Below are positions 43,913 through 52,478 of a DNA stretch of 64,000 bases, piece by piece; within the stretch, counting starts at the first letter, position 1, and the number at the start of each line of letters is the position of its first letter. The notes under the pieces were generated by a model. It did no database searches and was not told the origin of the DNA. It was given only the letters and a program-made list of their open reading frames with translations. The position numbers were made by a program, and so were the translations under genes. The DNA lies in the NCBI RefSeq assembly GCF_022919835.1, contig NZ_CP095074.1, positions 1,798,001 to 1,862,000 on the forward strand. Direction: 5' to 3'. This stretch comes from Halobacillus shinanisalinarum. Its GTDB lineage: Bacteria; Bacillota; Bacilli; Bacillales; Halobacillaceae.

Positions 43913-45082
43913 CTACCTTCCATGTTCTTGTTCAATGTCACGTTCTAATTTTTGATGATCCCGATCATTGATATACTCCTCATACGTTTGATACATCGTT
44001 CGTTCAATACGTCGCAAAGATCGTTGTAAATAAATGCCTGGGGGTATGAACTTATTTGAAGAAAATGGACTCTTGGGTTGATGCTTTGTAATTTGTTTAT
44101 CATAAGATTTCATTTCTTGTAAGAACGCATTTCCCATTCTCTTATAGAGATCATCTATCTTATTTTGTTTATAATGCTGATACCGTTTTTTATCCTTCGG
44201 TCCATCCCCATAGGCTTTCTTTAATTCATCCACCTCTTGCTCCAGTTTCACATGCAACTGTTGCATATCTTTGGGGTGATATTTGTTCAAGTACTCGGTA
44301 GTAATCTGATCGATTTTTGGTCGAATTGGATTAAGCATTTGATAGCCATAGTGCCATTGTCGTTTATCTTGAGGCAGATGATTATACACTTCAAGGAACA
44401 ATGGTTTTAGTTCACGGTTTCTCCATTTCATGCTGCTATTTTCTTTTTTCGTGTTCACCATATGATCGCGGATCAACGAGTTAATGTGATTGCGTTCCTG
44501 CGTTCGATCTAACAATCCATTCACGACTTCACCCTTCATTGCATCTAGCGTTTTCAGTTTTCGTTTGCCCCGGTCGCGTGTCGGGTTCGGTTCCACTGTG
44601 GCTACATGAACATGAATATTATCTGTGTTGTAGTGGATCGCTGCGGACCAAGTAGCACTTTCTTGTAATCCTTCTTTTTTCATCATGGCCTTCATAGATT
44701 TTCGTGTGACTTGCTTCATTATATCCTCATCAAGTGTATGAGATTTTGGATCATATACACCCTGTTTTTGAAGCCACTGATTATCAAACGTAATCACGTC
44801 TTGCCACATGATGCTGTTATTCTTTTGAGCTTGTTCAAATAATGATTTGATTCCCTTTTTTCCTCCTAATGTTAGATAGTCAGACTGTTGCGTGAACAAG
44901 GCCGAAGTTTTATCTGGATCATCCATGTAATGGTTATATAAACTAAACATGGACCGGTGGGCTTCTCCTTTTCCTTTAACTTCTTCGCGGTCCACATACT
45001 GGACGTAATCTTGAAAGCCTTTCTTATTGGCTGTCACAAACTTGGTTTTTAAAACAACACCAGGCGTAACCGTTTCACTCAT
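43913..45082 (-). CDS. MobP2/MobL-type relaxase
   Basis: A 389-residue conjugative relaxase, which nicks oriT and pilots the strand into the recipient. The HUH metal motif is HYNTDNIHVHVA (His150, His157, His159), and a conserved early block reads KTKFVTANKKGFQDYVQYVD. Catalytic Tyr candidates are Tyr26 and Tyr29 in this block. It resembles relaxases of pLS20-like Firmicute plasmids. It overlaps the preceding RHH gene by four bases (ATGA), a usual coupling of relaxosome genes. The C-terminal half is a basic helical region. Confidence 0.9.
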   Translation of the reverse strand: MSETVTPGVVLKTKFVTANKKGFQDYVQYVDREEVKGKGEAHRSMFSLYNHYMDDPDKTSALFTQQSDYLTLGGKKGIKSLFEQAQKNNSIMWQDVITFDNQWLQKQGVYDPKSHTLDEDIMKQVTRKSMKAMMKKEGLQESATWSAAIHYNTDNIHVHVATVEPNPTRDRGKRKLKTLDAMKGEVVNGLLDRTQERNHINSLIRDHMVNTKKENSSMKWRNRELKPLFLEVYNHLPQDKRQWHYGYQMLNPIRPKIDQITTEYLNKYHPKDMQQLHVKLEQEVDELKKAYGDGPKDKKRYQHYKQNKIDDLYKRMGNAFLQEMKSYDKQITKHQPKSPFSSNKFIPPGIYLQRSLRRIERTMYQTYEEYINDRDHQKLERDIEQEHGR

Positions 45083-45336
45083 GCTTCTTCACCAGGATCT
45101 TCAAAATGTAAAAGGTCATTCATCTCCCGGATCGCTCTATAACAATGAGCCATCGTTTGAATGTTTCGATCAACTAATTGTTTCAACCTTTGCTCTCGTT
45201 CATTCTCTTCATGAAAGACAGCTAACTGATGAAGTTGTGCGTGTAAAAATTCCTGCCGACTCACTCCTTTTTCCTTGGCAAGTTCGTCAATTCTTTGAAC
45301 AGTTTTTGGATCCATATATCGAATTCTTATTTCCAA
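45079..45336 (-). CDS. RHH-type relaxosome accessory protein
   Basis: An 85-residue protein. The start EIRIRYMDPKTVQRIDELA followed by KEKGVSRQEFL fits a ribbon-helix-helix DNA-binding domain, and the remainder is a charged helix (about 38-80). Such proteins bind oriT next to the relaxase and can autoregulate. The start is a TTG seven bases after AGGAGG. It lies directly downstream of the repeat-rich region proposed as oriT and overlaps the relaxase gene. Confidence 0.78.
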   Translation of the reverse strand: MEIRIRYMDPKTVQRIDELAKEKGVSRQEFLHAQLHQLAVFHEENEREQRLKQLVDRNIQTMAHCYRAIREMNDLLHFEDPGEEA

Positions 45337-45423
45337 TGAACTCCCTCCTAATGATTCAGAGGCTAAAACTAGTTACTAGAGAGAAGAGCATAAGGGGTTT
45401 TTGTTCCCACTTACCGTGTGAAT

Positions 45424-45438
45424 CCCGGCAGAGCCGGG
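45424..45438. repeat. GC-rich hairpin near candidate oriT
   Basis: CCCGGC-AGA-GCCGGG forms a perfect six-bp stem with a three-base loop. It is followed by CAAAACGAGGGAACAC and lies between the RHH gene and the iteron-like array. Such hairpins often sit beside relaxase nick sites. Confidence 0.65.
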
Positions 45439-45468
45439 CAAAACGAGGGAACACTTAAAAAGAAAAAT

Positions 45469-45573
45469 GTGCTGTCTTGGTGCTGTAATTTCACGAATAA
45501 ACGTTCCCTTTTTACCCTGTTTTTCTGTTATGGTGCTATCTTGGTGTTGTGAGGTGTGTTGTCTTGGTGCTAC
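45469..45573. repeat. Iteron-like array (GTGYTRT-CTTG-GTGYTRY, three copies)
   Basis: Three 18-base copies lie at 45469-45486 (GTGCTGTCTTGGTGCTGT), 45533-45550 (GTGCTATCTTGGTGTTGT) and 45556-45573 (GTGTTGTCTTGGTGCTAC). Each is itself two GTGYTRY units joined by CTTG, giving six half-units. The location upstream of the RHH and relaxase genes suggests an oriT or replication-origin binding array. Confidence 0.8.
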
Positions 45574-45587
45574 TCTTTTTGAACACT

Positions 45588-46451
45588 TTAGTCCAAAATC
45601 ATTTCACGTTTTTCCTTCAACATAGCGAGCTTATCTTTCATAGTTTGAATGGTAGTTTCACTCTCTGAACCCTTTTGGTTCAACATGTCTTTTTGATTTT
45701 TCAGTTGATGAATCTGGGCATCAGTTTGTTCTTTTTCCTCGGCTGTTTCATACAGACGCTCGGACTGAAGTTCCACCATTTTTTGATCAATGTCATTCAA
45801 TCTTTGGTTGATATTTTGAATCTGTTTTTCCTTTTGATTGATCGTTTGTTTAACCTCTCTAATGTCTTGTGATAAGCCAGCTATTTCATATTCTTGTTCC
45901 GTTTGAATACTCAATGTTTGGTTCGTTTTGACTTTCCGTTGATCGGTATAGATGCGTGCTAACTCCGTCCTTTCCTCACCTCCTTCCGGTATTGTTGTTT
46001 CACCTTGAACTAAAAAAGCATCACTGTTTTCTTCCTTGCTAATGTCCAATGCCATGACGTCAAAAGAAGAGCTAAACTGTTGAATGCTAATCACATATCG
46101 GCCCTCATCGTGATATTCCACTGTGGTCGGAAGTTCGCGTTTAGGATGATCCTTTTCTTGAGCAACGAAGGTTAATGGATCACCTAATAGGGCCGTGGAT
46201 TTGTCTATATTTAAGGTGACAGTCATAAGCTGTCGGTTCGGATTATAGATCCATTTTTCAATAACCATGTCCCCCGATCCACTCAAGTTTAGCTGTTCAT
46301 TCAATGGAGTTTGTTGAACTTTTCCTTGATGTTGATTCCCAAAAACAAAGCCGGAACATAAGAAAAAGAGGAGGGATGCCGTCATGATACTTAGTCCAAT
46401 CAAGTACATTTTTGTCATGTTTTCCGTCACCACTATCATCTGCCTTTTCAT
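45588..46451 (-). CDS. Membrane-anchored coiled-coil protein of the transfer system
   Basis: A 287-residue protein, unrecognised by family. One membrane helix (about 14-37) is followed by an outer beta-rich domain (about 50-170) and a long coiled coil (about 190-285, rich in Gln, Glu, Lys, as in INQKEKQIQNINQRLNDIDQ). It starts right after the stop of the split VirB8-like gene (TAAATG), with GGGAGG before it, so the two were co-transcribed. A structural role in the secretion channel or a cell-surface role is plausible. Confidence 0.7.
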   Translation of the reverse strand: MKRQMIVVTENMTKMYLIGLSIMTASLLFFLCSGFVFGNQHQGKVQQTPLNEQLNLSGSGDMVIEKWIYNPNRQLMTVTLNIDKSTALLGDPLTFVAQEKDHPKRELPTTVEYHDEGRYVISIQQFSSSFDVMALDISKEENSDAFLVQGETTIPEGGEERTELARIYTDQRKVKTNQTLSIQTEQEYEIAGLSQDIREVKQTINQKEKQIQNINQRLNDIDQKMVELQSERLYETAEEKEQTDAQIHQLKNQKDMLNQKGSESETTIQTMKDKLAMLKEKREMILD

Positions 46452-46790
46452 TTACTTTCCTCCCTTCGTTGCTTCCCTGAAGTCCATCACCATCCATCGT
46501 CCATCTTGTAGTTGGATTTCTATCTCCAAGAACACGTTAGAAACTTGTTCTTGCTCATTCTGTAAAGAATGGAGGGTGTGATGGAACCGAACGAGGGCCG
46601 TTGCATGGTTGCTTGTAAGATTGCCCGTTTCAATAAAGATTTGAACATGATCTACGCTCGATTTCGTTTTTCCCTTATAGGTTTCGGTAGGAAAAAATGT
46701 GTTGATCAACTCACCACTCATGATCGATTGGGCTTGCTTTTTTCGTTCCTGATAGGTCTCTTTTCTATGCACAAAAGCCGTTTTTATAAA
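46452..46790 (-). pseudogene. VirB8-like gene, C-terminal part (split by IS66)
   Basis: This 109-codon stretch (FIK then TAFVHRKETYQERKKQ to the stop at 46452) is the C-terminal domain of a gene whose N terminus lies beyond the IS at 49184-49427. Removing the IS and one duplicate copy restores one frame of about 191 codons. The domain (SIMSGELINTFFPTETY, HVQIFIETGN, HATALVRFHH, VFLEIEIQLQDGRWMVMDFR) fits the NTF2-like periplasmic fold of VirB8/TcpC proteins, though this is a fold-level guess. An ATG inside the IS (46829) could in theory restart the frame. Confidence 0.85.
46783..46790. repeat. IS66 target duplication, left copy (TTTATAAA)
   Basis: TTTATAAA directly abuts the left inverted repeat and is repeated at 49184-49191 after the right end. 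Eight bases is the usual IS66 duplication length. Confidence 0.95.
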
Positions 46791-46872
46791 GTAAGCGGAA
46801 AATAATGCCCACCTTCTAATCCTCCTCATGGCTGTGAGATACTACAGTCAGAATTTCTTAGGAGGATTGCTG

Positions 46873-47175
46873 ATGAGCCAAACGGATAAACAAGCTCTTT
46901 GGGAAGATCGGCTGATTCATTTCCATGAATCCGGTCAGACGGCCAAAGAATGGTGTAACAACCATCATATAAATATTCATACCTTTCGCTATTGGAAAAG
47001 GAAGATTCAAGTATCAGCTGAGCCGGCGCCTTCCTGGGTGGCTGTAGAAGTTGAAGAAGAGTCTTCGCAACCATCTGTACATATTTCCATCGGAAAAGCG
47101 ACGATTGAAACATCCGAAGATGTCTGTCCGGAACACTTGGCCAAAGTGTTGAAAGTAGTCCAGGCTGTATGTTGA
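46873..47175 (+). CDS. tnpA: IS66 accessory protein TnpA
   Basis: A 100-residue accessory protein with the family opening (MSQTDKQALWEDRLIHFHES, then GQTAKEWCNNHHINIHTFRYW), a helix-turn-helix-like segment near residues 18-40 with the usual FRYWKRK. The ATG lies seven bases after AGGAGG; an ATG at 46828 precedes that site. Its end overlaps the tnpB start by seven bases. Confidence 0.9.
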   Translation: MSQTDKQALWEDRLIHFHESGQTAKEWCNNHHINIHTFRYWKRKIQVSAEPAPSWVAVEVEEESSQPSVHISIGKATIETSEDVCPEHLAKVLKVVQAVC

Positions 47176-47525
47176 ACGTGGCGCACGTGGAGAAGGTTTA
47201 CCTCGCCCAGGGCAGTACAGACTTGCGAAAGTCGATTGACGGTTTGTCGATCCTAGTCCAGGAAGCGTTCGAGTTGGATCCCTTTTCTCCCTGTCTGTTT
47301 GTCTTCTGTAACCGAAAACGGGATAAAGTGAAAATTCTCCAGTGGGATCACAACGGATTCTGGCTTCATTATCGTCGCCTGGAAAAAGGAACGTTTCATT
47401 GGCCTTCAGACGATGACGCTTCCGTCATGCCTGTCAGTCGCCGTCAATTCCGGTGGCTGATGGACGGGCTGCCTCTTCACCAGCGAGGAGCCCATCGGGC
47501 TGTTCACGCAAGAACATTGATTTAA
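47169..47525 (+). CDS. tnpB: IS66 accessory protein TnpB (Orf2)
   Basis: A 118-residue protein carrying the IS66 Orf2 signature VYLAQGSTDLRKSIDGL (about 10-26), LFVFCNRKRDKVKILQWDHNG, and the C-terminal FRWLMDGL with GAHRAVHARTLI. TnpB proteins assist transposition of IS66 elements and lack a DDE domain. Its ATG overlaps the tnpA stop. Confidence 0.92.
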   Translation: MLNVAHVEKVYLAQGSTDLRKSIDGLSILVQEAFELDPFSPCLFVFCNRKRDKVKILQWDHNGFWLHYRRLEKGTFHWPSDDDASVMPVSRRQFRWLMDGLPLHQRGAHRAVHARTLI

Positions 47526-47545
47526 AAGAAGGAATTCGTCTATTT

Positions 47546-49126
47546 ATGTCGAATCCTTTTTTTATGGACACAAAGACGAAGATCCCAAAGACAATGGAAT
47601 CACTGGAAAAACGTTGTCTATCACTCGAAGATGAAAACGCCAAACTGGCAGCCAAGGTAGAATGGTATGAAGAACAATTCAAATTGAGCCAGCAGAAGCG
47701 TTTCGGTGCTTCGAGTGAAAAGATGAACCCTGATCAGATTTCCCTTTTCGATGAGGCAGAAGTCACTTCCAATTCGAAGGAAGAGGAGCCGACCATCGAA
47801 ACGATTGAATATAAACGGAAAAAACGAAAAGGGCAGCGTGATGAGATGATGAAAAGCCTTCCTACAGAAACGGTGGAATACCACCTCGAGGATCAGGCTT
47901 GTTCGTCATGTGGTCATGACATTCATCAAATGAGTACGGAAGAGCGTCGTGAATTAATTGTGATTCCCGCGCAGGTGAAAGTGAAAAAACACGTGCGCCA
48001 TGTATACAGTTGCCGGCAATGTGAACAACACGGGGTAGAAACCCCTATTCACACAGCTCCTATGCCAAACCCTGTTCTTCCGAAAAGTCTCGCATCCCCT
48101 TCAAGTTTGGCATTTTTCATGAGTCAGAAATATGTCGAGGCGTTGCCTCTCTATCGTCAGGAAAAGCAGTTGGAACGTATGGGAATCCCTTTATCCAGAG
48201 CCACCATCGCCAACTGGATGATCCACGCAGCGCACCACTGGTTGAAGCCTTTGTTTGACCAGCTTCATCAAGCCATGGTGAAGCATTCATCGGTGCATGC
48301 GGATGAGACACCTCTTCAGGTGTTGCGGGAAGATGGAAAGGCAGCTGAGTCTAAGTCCTATATGTGGCTGTACTGTACCGGTCGCAACGGACCGCCCATC
48401 GTTCTGTATGATTATCAGCGTACGCGAGCTGGTAAGCACGCGAAGCGATTCCTTACATCGTTTTCCGGCTTCCTCCAAACCGACGGGTATGGAGGCTATC
48501 ATAAAGTGGACGGCGTAAAGCTGATGGGCTGTTGGGCTCACACCCGCCGAAAATTCGACGAAGCTCTGAAAGCAGCCCCATCTTCTTCGACATTGGTAAA
48601 TAGTGTCGCCAGGGAGGCGCTTCAGAAGATTCAGCGATTGTATGATATCGAGAAGAAAAGCAAAACGTGGACAGACGAAGAACGCCTGGAGTATCGGAAA
48701 GAGAACAGTAAACCGATATTGGAGGACTTTTTGGAGTGGCTGAAGAATCATAAAGCCAAAGTTCTGCCGAAGAGCAAGTTAGGGGAAGCCATCACATACT
48801 GTTTGAATCAATGGGATCAACTGGTCGTCTACCTGCAAGGTGGACAGGTAGATATCGATAACAATCGAGCTGAACGATTCATCAAACCATTCGTGATCGG
48901 CCGCAAGAACTGGCTGTTTTCAAATAGCCTGAAAGGGGCTGAATCAAGCGCCATCATTTATAGTGTTGTAGAAACGGCGAAAGCCAACGGCTTGAACCCT
49001 CTCTACTATCTTACGTATTTATTCGAACAACTTCCTCAGATGGATCTTGACGATTCAGAGGCTTGGGAAAAGGTTCTTCCCTGGTCCTCATCGTTACCCG
49101 AAATCTGTCAAGTTCCAAAGAAGTAA
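47546..49126 (+). CDS. tnpC: IS66 transposase TnpC
   Basis: A 526-residue DDE transposase. An N-terminal leucine-zipper-like coiled coil precedes a helix-turn-helix, a zinc-finger-like C-x2-C pair (ACSSCGHD, SCRQCEQ) and the catalytic residues: HADETPLQV, FLQTDGYGGY and NNRAERFIKPFVIGRKNW. The length is typical, and no frame break is seen. The start at 47546 gives the family N terminus; there is no close ribosome site, so translation may be coupled to tnpB. Confidence 0.94.
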   Translation: MSNPFFMDTKTKIPKTMESLEKRCLSLEDENAKLAAKVEWYEEQFKLSQQKRFGASSEKMNPDQISLFDEAEVTSNSKEEEPTIETIEYKRKKRKGQRDEMMKSLPTETVEYHLEDQACSSCGHDIHQMSTEERRELIVIPAQVKVKKHVRHVYSCRQCEQHGVETPIHTAPMPNPVLPKSLASPSSLAFFMSQKYVEALPLYRQEKQLERMGIPLSRATIANWMIHAAHHWLKPLFDQLHQAMVKHSSVHADETPLQVLREDGKAAESKSYMWLYCTGRNGPPIVLYDYQRTRAGKHAKRFLTSFSGFLQTDGYGGYHKVDGVKLMGCWAHTRRKFDEALKAAPSSSTLVNSVAREALQKIQRLYDIEKKSKTWTDEERLEYRKENSKPILEDFLEWLKNHKAKVLPKSKLGEAITYCLNQWDQLVVYLQGGQVDIDNNRAERFIKPFVIGRKNWLFSNSLKGAESSAIIYSVVETAKANGLNPLYYLTYLFEQLPQMDLDDSEAWEKVLPWSSSLPEICQVPKK

Positions 49127-49178
49127 TTCCATAATAGAACAAGCCCTCATCTATTCATAGGTGGGGGTTATTTTGCGC

Positions 49179-49427
49179 TTACTTTATAAACAAATTCACC
49201 TTATCCACTAATGCTCGATGATGGGCTTGAATCCTAGCTGGACGCTGTTGATCCATGGTCTGTTTCAGTTCCTGATTTTCGTTCAAGACTTGTTGTTTGT
49301 CATTTTGTAGATGCTTAATTTTGGCCTGTAAACCTTCATCTGATGCGGTGATTTGTGTGTACACATTAAACCCTGTCATAGCGATTAAAAAGCCTAGAAA
49401 CAAACCAAATACGACGTGTTTATTCAT
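49179..49427 (-). pseudogene. VirB8-like gene, N-terminal part (split by IS66)
   Basis: An 82-codon frame that encodes one membrane helix (VVFGLFLGFLIAMTGFNV, about 5-22) and a coiled-coil segment (HLQNDKQQVLNENQELKQ), ending at a stop created by the IS end after VNLFIK. In the uninterrupted gene it would continue into TAFVHRKET of the part at 46452-46790. A short cytoplasmic tail, one helix and an outer domain is the VirB8-type layout. The product is truncated, so the transfer channel is probably defective. Confidence 0.85.
49184..49191. repeat. IS66 target duplication, right copy (TTTATAAA)
   Basis: Identical to 46783-46790; it follows the last base (C) of the right inverted repeat directly. 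Confidence 0.95.
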
Positions 49428-49454
49428 TCACTTCCCTCCGTGTATACAACTTGC

Positions 49455-50555
49455 TTACAGATCAAGATAGGGAGCCGGATCTACGTCTGTTCGATATTGA
49501 TTTTTCGTCAATACTTCAAAGTGTAAGTGGGGGCCAGTCGAGTTTCCGGTGGTCCCACACTTTCCTATTTCTTCACTTTTTTGAACGGCCTCCCCCTGAT
49601 CTACTTGTACAGAATAGAGATGCGCATAGTGACTATATAATTGATCGTCATGTTTAATGATCACGCTATTTCCATAACCCGTTCCTCCGTTGCTAACTCT
49701 GACCACTTGACCATGATCAACACTCCGAATAGAGGTCACAGCGTTGGTACAGGCATAGTCGATCCCTCGATGCATCGTCGATGTTCCATTGAAAGGATCA
49801 CTCCTCATCCCATAGTCAGATGTTTGGTTTAAAGTTCCTGCAATCGGACGCACCCAATATCCCGTTGGCTGGATATCTCCATCGGCAACCCCGCCTTTTA
49901 GATAACGAAGAACTGCTTCCACATATCCAATATCGCCGTAACAAGCTTGAAGGGCAGCTGCCTCTGGACTAATACATGAATACATCCCTGTATGCTTTAA
50001 TTCCTGGTATTTCATCTCAGAAAATTCGATCGCTAATCCCTTGCTATATTCGCCATGGTTATGTTCCTTGGCATACTCAATAAACCCTCCTCCAAAGTTG
50101 AATGCTTGAAGGGCTAACTTCACATCACCGCCAGCTTTCTCTAACATATCTGCAAAATATTGAACCCCGACCTTAATGCTTCGTTCGGGGTCATCAATCG
50201 TATTCGGAGGTAATCCTAAAGATTCACTTGCCTGCATCACATCGTTAAGCTTCCCACCAGATTCTTGCATCGTCTTGGCCATCAACAGTTCCACGTAATC
50301 GGAGACCCCGTACTTAGCTGCATACTTTTCAAACAATGGCCGGTATTGTTCCACGGCAGCTGAAACTTGGGCGGTCCCATTCACCATATCGACCGATTGA
50401 ACATCTTCACTTCCATTACTCTTTTGAAAGCCGATTAACGTGGCGATGACCGATGCATATAAGACCATTTGAAGGAGAAAAAGAACCATGACTAACCCGA
50501 TTCCCCATAGCCAGACTTTTCGGGGTACCAGCCCTAGCACTAATGACCAAGGCAT
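49455..50555 (-). CDS. VirB1-like wall hydrolase: lysozyme-like plus M23 peptidase
   Basis: A 366-residue membrane-anchored murein hydrolase. One N-terminal helix (about 15-43) is followed by a transglycosylase/lysozyme-like domain (LLMAKTMQESGGKLNDVMQ, about 84-102, with the catalytic Glu) and a C-terminal M23 endopeptidase domain with the zinc motifs MHRGIDYA and GPHLHFEV. It would open the cell wall for the transfer channel. The B. subtilis ICE counterpart CwlT uses an NlpC/P60 domain instead. It lies four bases after the VirB4 gene. Confidence 0.9.
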   Translation of the reverse strand: MPWSLVLGLVPRKVWLWGIGLVMVLFLLQMVLYASVIATLIGFQKSNGSEDVQSVDMVNGTAQVSAAVEQYRPLFEKYAAKYGVSDYVELLMAKTMQESGGKLNDVMQASESLGLPPNTIDDPERSIKVGVQYFADMLEKAGGDVKLALQAFNFGGGFIEYAKEHNHGEYSKGLAIEFSEMKYQELKHTGMYSCISPEAAALQACYGDIGYVEAVLRYLKGGVADGDIQPTGYWVRPIAGTLNQTSDYGMRSDPFNGTSTMHRGIDYACTNAVTSIRSVDHGQVVRVSNGGTGYGNSVIIKHDDQLYSHYAHLYSVQVDQGEAVQKSEEIGKCGTTGNSTGPHLHFEVLTKNQYRTDVDPAPYLDL

Positions 50556-50558
50556 CAG

Positions 50559-52472
50559 TTAAGCACCTCCCCCAAATAACGCTAATTCTTCGTCCGATAC
50601 CTCCACATTAAAGCGAATATTTTCAACCGCCCGAATGCTCAACATCGTATCCCCGGTCTGCAAATAAGGGATTTCATGTAACTCACTCTGACTTAATTGA
50701 CCGGCGAAGATTTGCTGCATCATATCTAGGTTGTTACTGTCCTGCTGCATAATAATTTTGTATTGGGTGAGTTCAAAGAGCTTCTTAATTTCTTCTACCA
50801 TACTTTGATCGGAGCCTTCCGGTACAAAGTCCCGAATGGTATGGCTTGCGTACAACAAACTACCAAAGTACTTCCTAGCCTCCCGGCTAAATTTCGTGAG
50901 AAATTCAAGGGCACTCTCACTTTTCTTTTTCGTATTTATTACGTGATGAGCTTCGTCGATTAAAATTAAATAACGAACCGCATCTTCAAACGCCAATTCG
51001 CCCCGGTCGTAAGCATCAAACTGAGGGGCACCGTTGGTAAGCATCGAGTCCCAAAGGAGATTCAACACATTAAATAATTGGGCCTGAAAGACTTCAGCAC
51101 GCATTTGCGATAAACCGCGTAGCGTGAAGGTGACGACTTGCTGTTCGTTAAAATGTTCAATCGTAGACGTACCATTGAACAAGTGAGCGTAGGTTTCCAC
51201 AAGGTTACGGATATTCAATTCAATACTTTCGAAACGCCTCTTTCGTTCCGGACTCACATGTTCCCATTGCTTCCCTTTCTTGATGTCTTCATATAACTGA
51301 CCTTCAATAAAGGTAAGGAAATCAGAAAAGATCGGATAATGATGCACCGGTTGCTGGGTGATGGTTGAATTCTCATCTTCATTCCAAAGACCGTTCGTTT
51401 CATAGAGTTTTCGTAAAAGATTCTCATACTCTTTTAGTTCGCTATCACTAGCTTCCGGGGCCAAGAATTTATAAAATGTTGTAAGCTTGGATAAATGCTG
51501 CGTAAACGATGTCGTTTCATCTTCAGCTGTCCGGTACACTTGCAACGGATTAATTACCCCGTCCGAGCCATCTAAGGTGATTTGTTTTCCACCCAAAGCT
51601 TCCGTTAATTCCGCAAATTCGCCCGTTACATCAAAGGTTCGTACTTTGTAACCTTTAATGGCATTATCTAGCATGATCTTCTTGAGTGTGGTAGATTTTC
51701 CAGCCCCCATGGCTCCAACCATGACACCGTTATAACTCTTGCGCTGGTTATCGCGATGAAACAGGTCAAATACAACGTTCCCCCCGGTCAATGTTGTTCC
51801 ATAGAATGTTCCGTAAGGATCATGCAAACTTGTAAAGTGAAACGGAAAACCGCCAGCTAATCCTAAGGCTGGGATGGGGTGTCCCTCCCGTTTATTGCGA
51901 TACGTAGATTGGTCGCTGTAACTTGATAGAAGTGCCTTCCATTCGTACTCTTGTTCATTTAAAAATATCGATCCTCGAAAGTTCTCATCTTGCAGTATCG
52001 ATAAGACTGCCTTCACTTTATCCTCTAATTCAATCTTCGTGGGTGCGCTTACGTAATGGCGGAGATGCACACGCTTAACGATTTCTCCTTGTTCGGACAC
52101 CTGATTGTAGAGTTCTCGTAAATCTTCGTAATGGTTTTGGGCTTCGATGATGCCAGCATTGTCTTTTTCATTGATCATTCTGGAACTTTGTTCAGCCATG
52201 CCTTTGTTTAACCCATCGCGCACTTTGTATCGATCATCCGATACGACATCCATCGTTGTAATCACATTCTCCATATTGAAGATCGGCTCTAACCAGAAGT
52301 CCGATACATTTTTGGGAAAAGCATACACATGCACACAGGCTTCATACCCATCCCCTTTTTGGATAAAAGACTCTTGGAAGTTGATACCCCCTTGCGGTTG
52401 GATGTGAGCCAGCAAATATGGGTTATAGCCCTTGAATTTTGTTTGTTCTTGGTCCGTTTTTGGTTTGAACAC
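50559..52472 (-). CDS. VirB4-type conjugation ATPase (TrsE/TcpF-like)
   Basis: A 637-residue ATPase that powers the transfer channel. Walker A is GAMGAGKSTT (253-262) and Walker B is YLILIDEAHHV (about 500-510). The N-terminal half (about 1-200) matches the VirB4 partner-binding region. It follows the TrsD-like gene by six bases and precedes the wall hydrolase by four, typical of the TrsE/TcpF/ConE position. The frame is complete and contains the usual late motifs, so it looks functional. Confidence 0.93.
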   Translation of the reverse strand: MFKPKTDQEQTKFKGYNPYLLAHIQPQGGINFQESFIQKGDGYEACVHVYAFPKNVSDFWLEPIFNMENVITTMDVVSDDRYKVRDGLNKGMAEQSSRMINEKDNAGIIEAQNHYEDLRELYNQVSEQGEIVKRVHLRHYVSAPTKIELEDKVKAVLSILQDENFRGSIFLNEQEYEWKALLSSYSDQSTYRNKREGHPIPALGLAGGFPFHFTSLHDPYGTFYGTTLTGGNVVFDLFHRDNQRKSYNGVMVGAMGAGKSTTLKKIMLDNAIKGYKVRTFDVTGEFAELTEALGGKQITLDGSDGVINPLQVYRTAEDETTSFTQHLSKLTTFYKFLAPEASDSELKEYENLLRKLYETNGLWNEDENSTITQQPVHHYPIFSDFLTFIEGQLYEDIKKGKQWEHVSPERKRRFESIELNIRNLVETYAHLFNGTSTIEHFNEQQVVTFTLRGLSQMRAEVFQAQLFNVLNLLWDSMLTNGAPQFDAYDRGELAFEDAVRYLILIDEAHHVINTKKKSESALEFLTKFSREARKYFGSLLYASHTIRDFVPEGSDQSMVEEIKKLFELTQYKIIMQQDSNNLDMMQQIFAGQLSQSELHEIPYLQTGDTMLSIRAVENIRFNVEVSDEELALFGGGA

Positions 52473-52478
52473 AGTTCC

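Larger units (their letters stand above)
46791..49183 (+). mobile_element. Complete IS66-family insertion sequence
   Basis: A 2,393-bp element. The left end reads GTAAGCGGAAAATAATGCCC and the right end, on the other strand, GTAAGCGCAAAATAACCCCC, giving terminal inverted repeats of about 23 bases that start with GTAA. The eight-base duplication TTTATAAA flanks it. It carries tnpA, tnpB and tnpC in order. The ends, duplication and all three genes are intact, so it may still be mobile. It sits inside a type IV secretion gene. Confidence 0.97.

Noticed and set aside
46791..46829. Chimeric start of the VirB8-like C-terminal part inside the IS
   Set aside because: An ATG in the IS end opens the frame, but it lacks a ribosome site and adds non-family residues; more likely a by-product of insertion.
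47453..47545. Longer N terminus for the IS66 transposase
   Set aside because: The extra 31 codons overlap tnpB in another frame and are not IS66-like.
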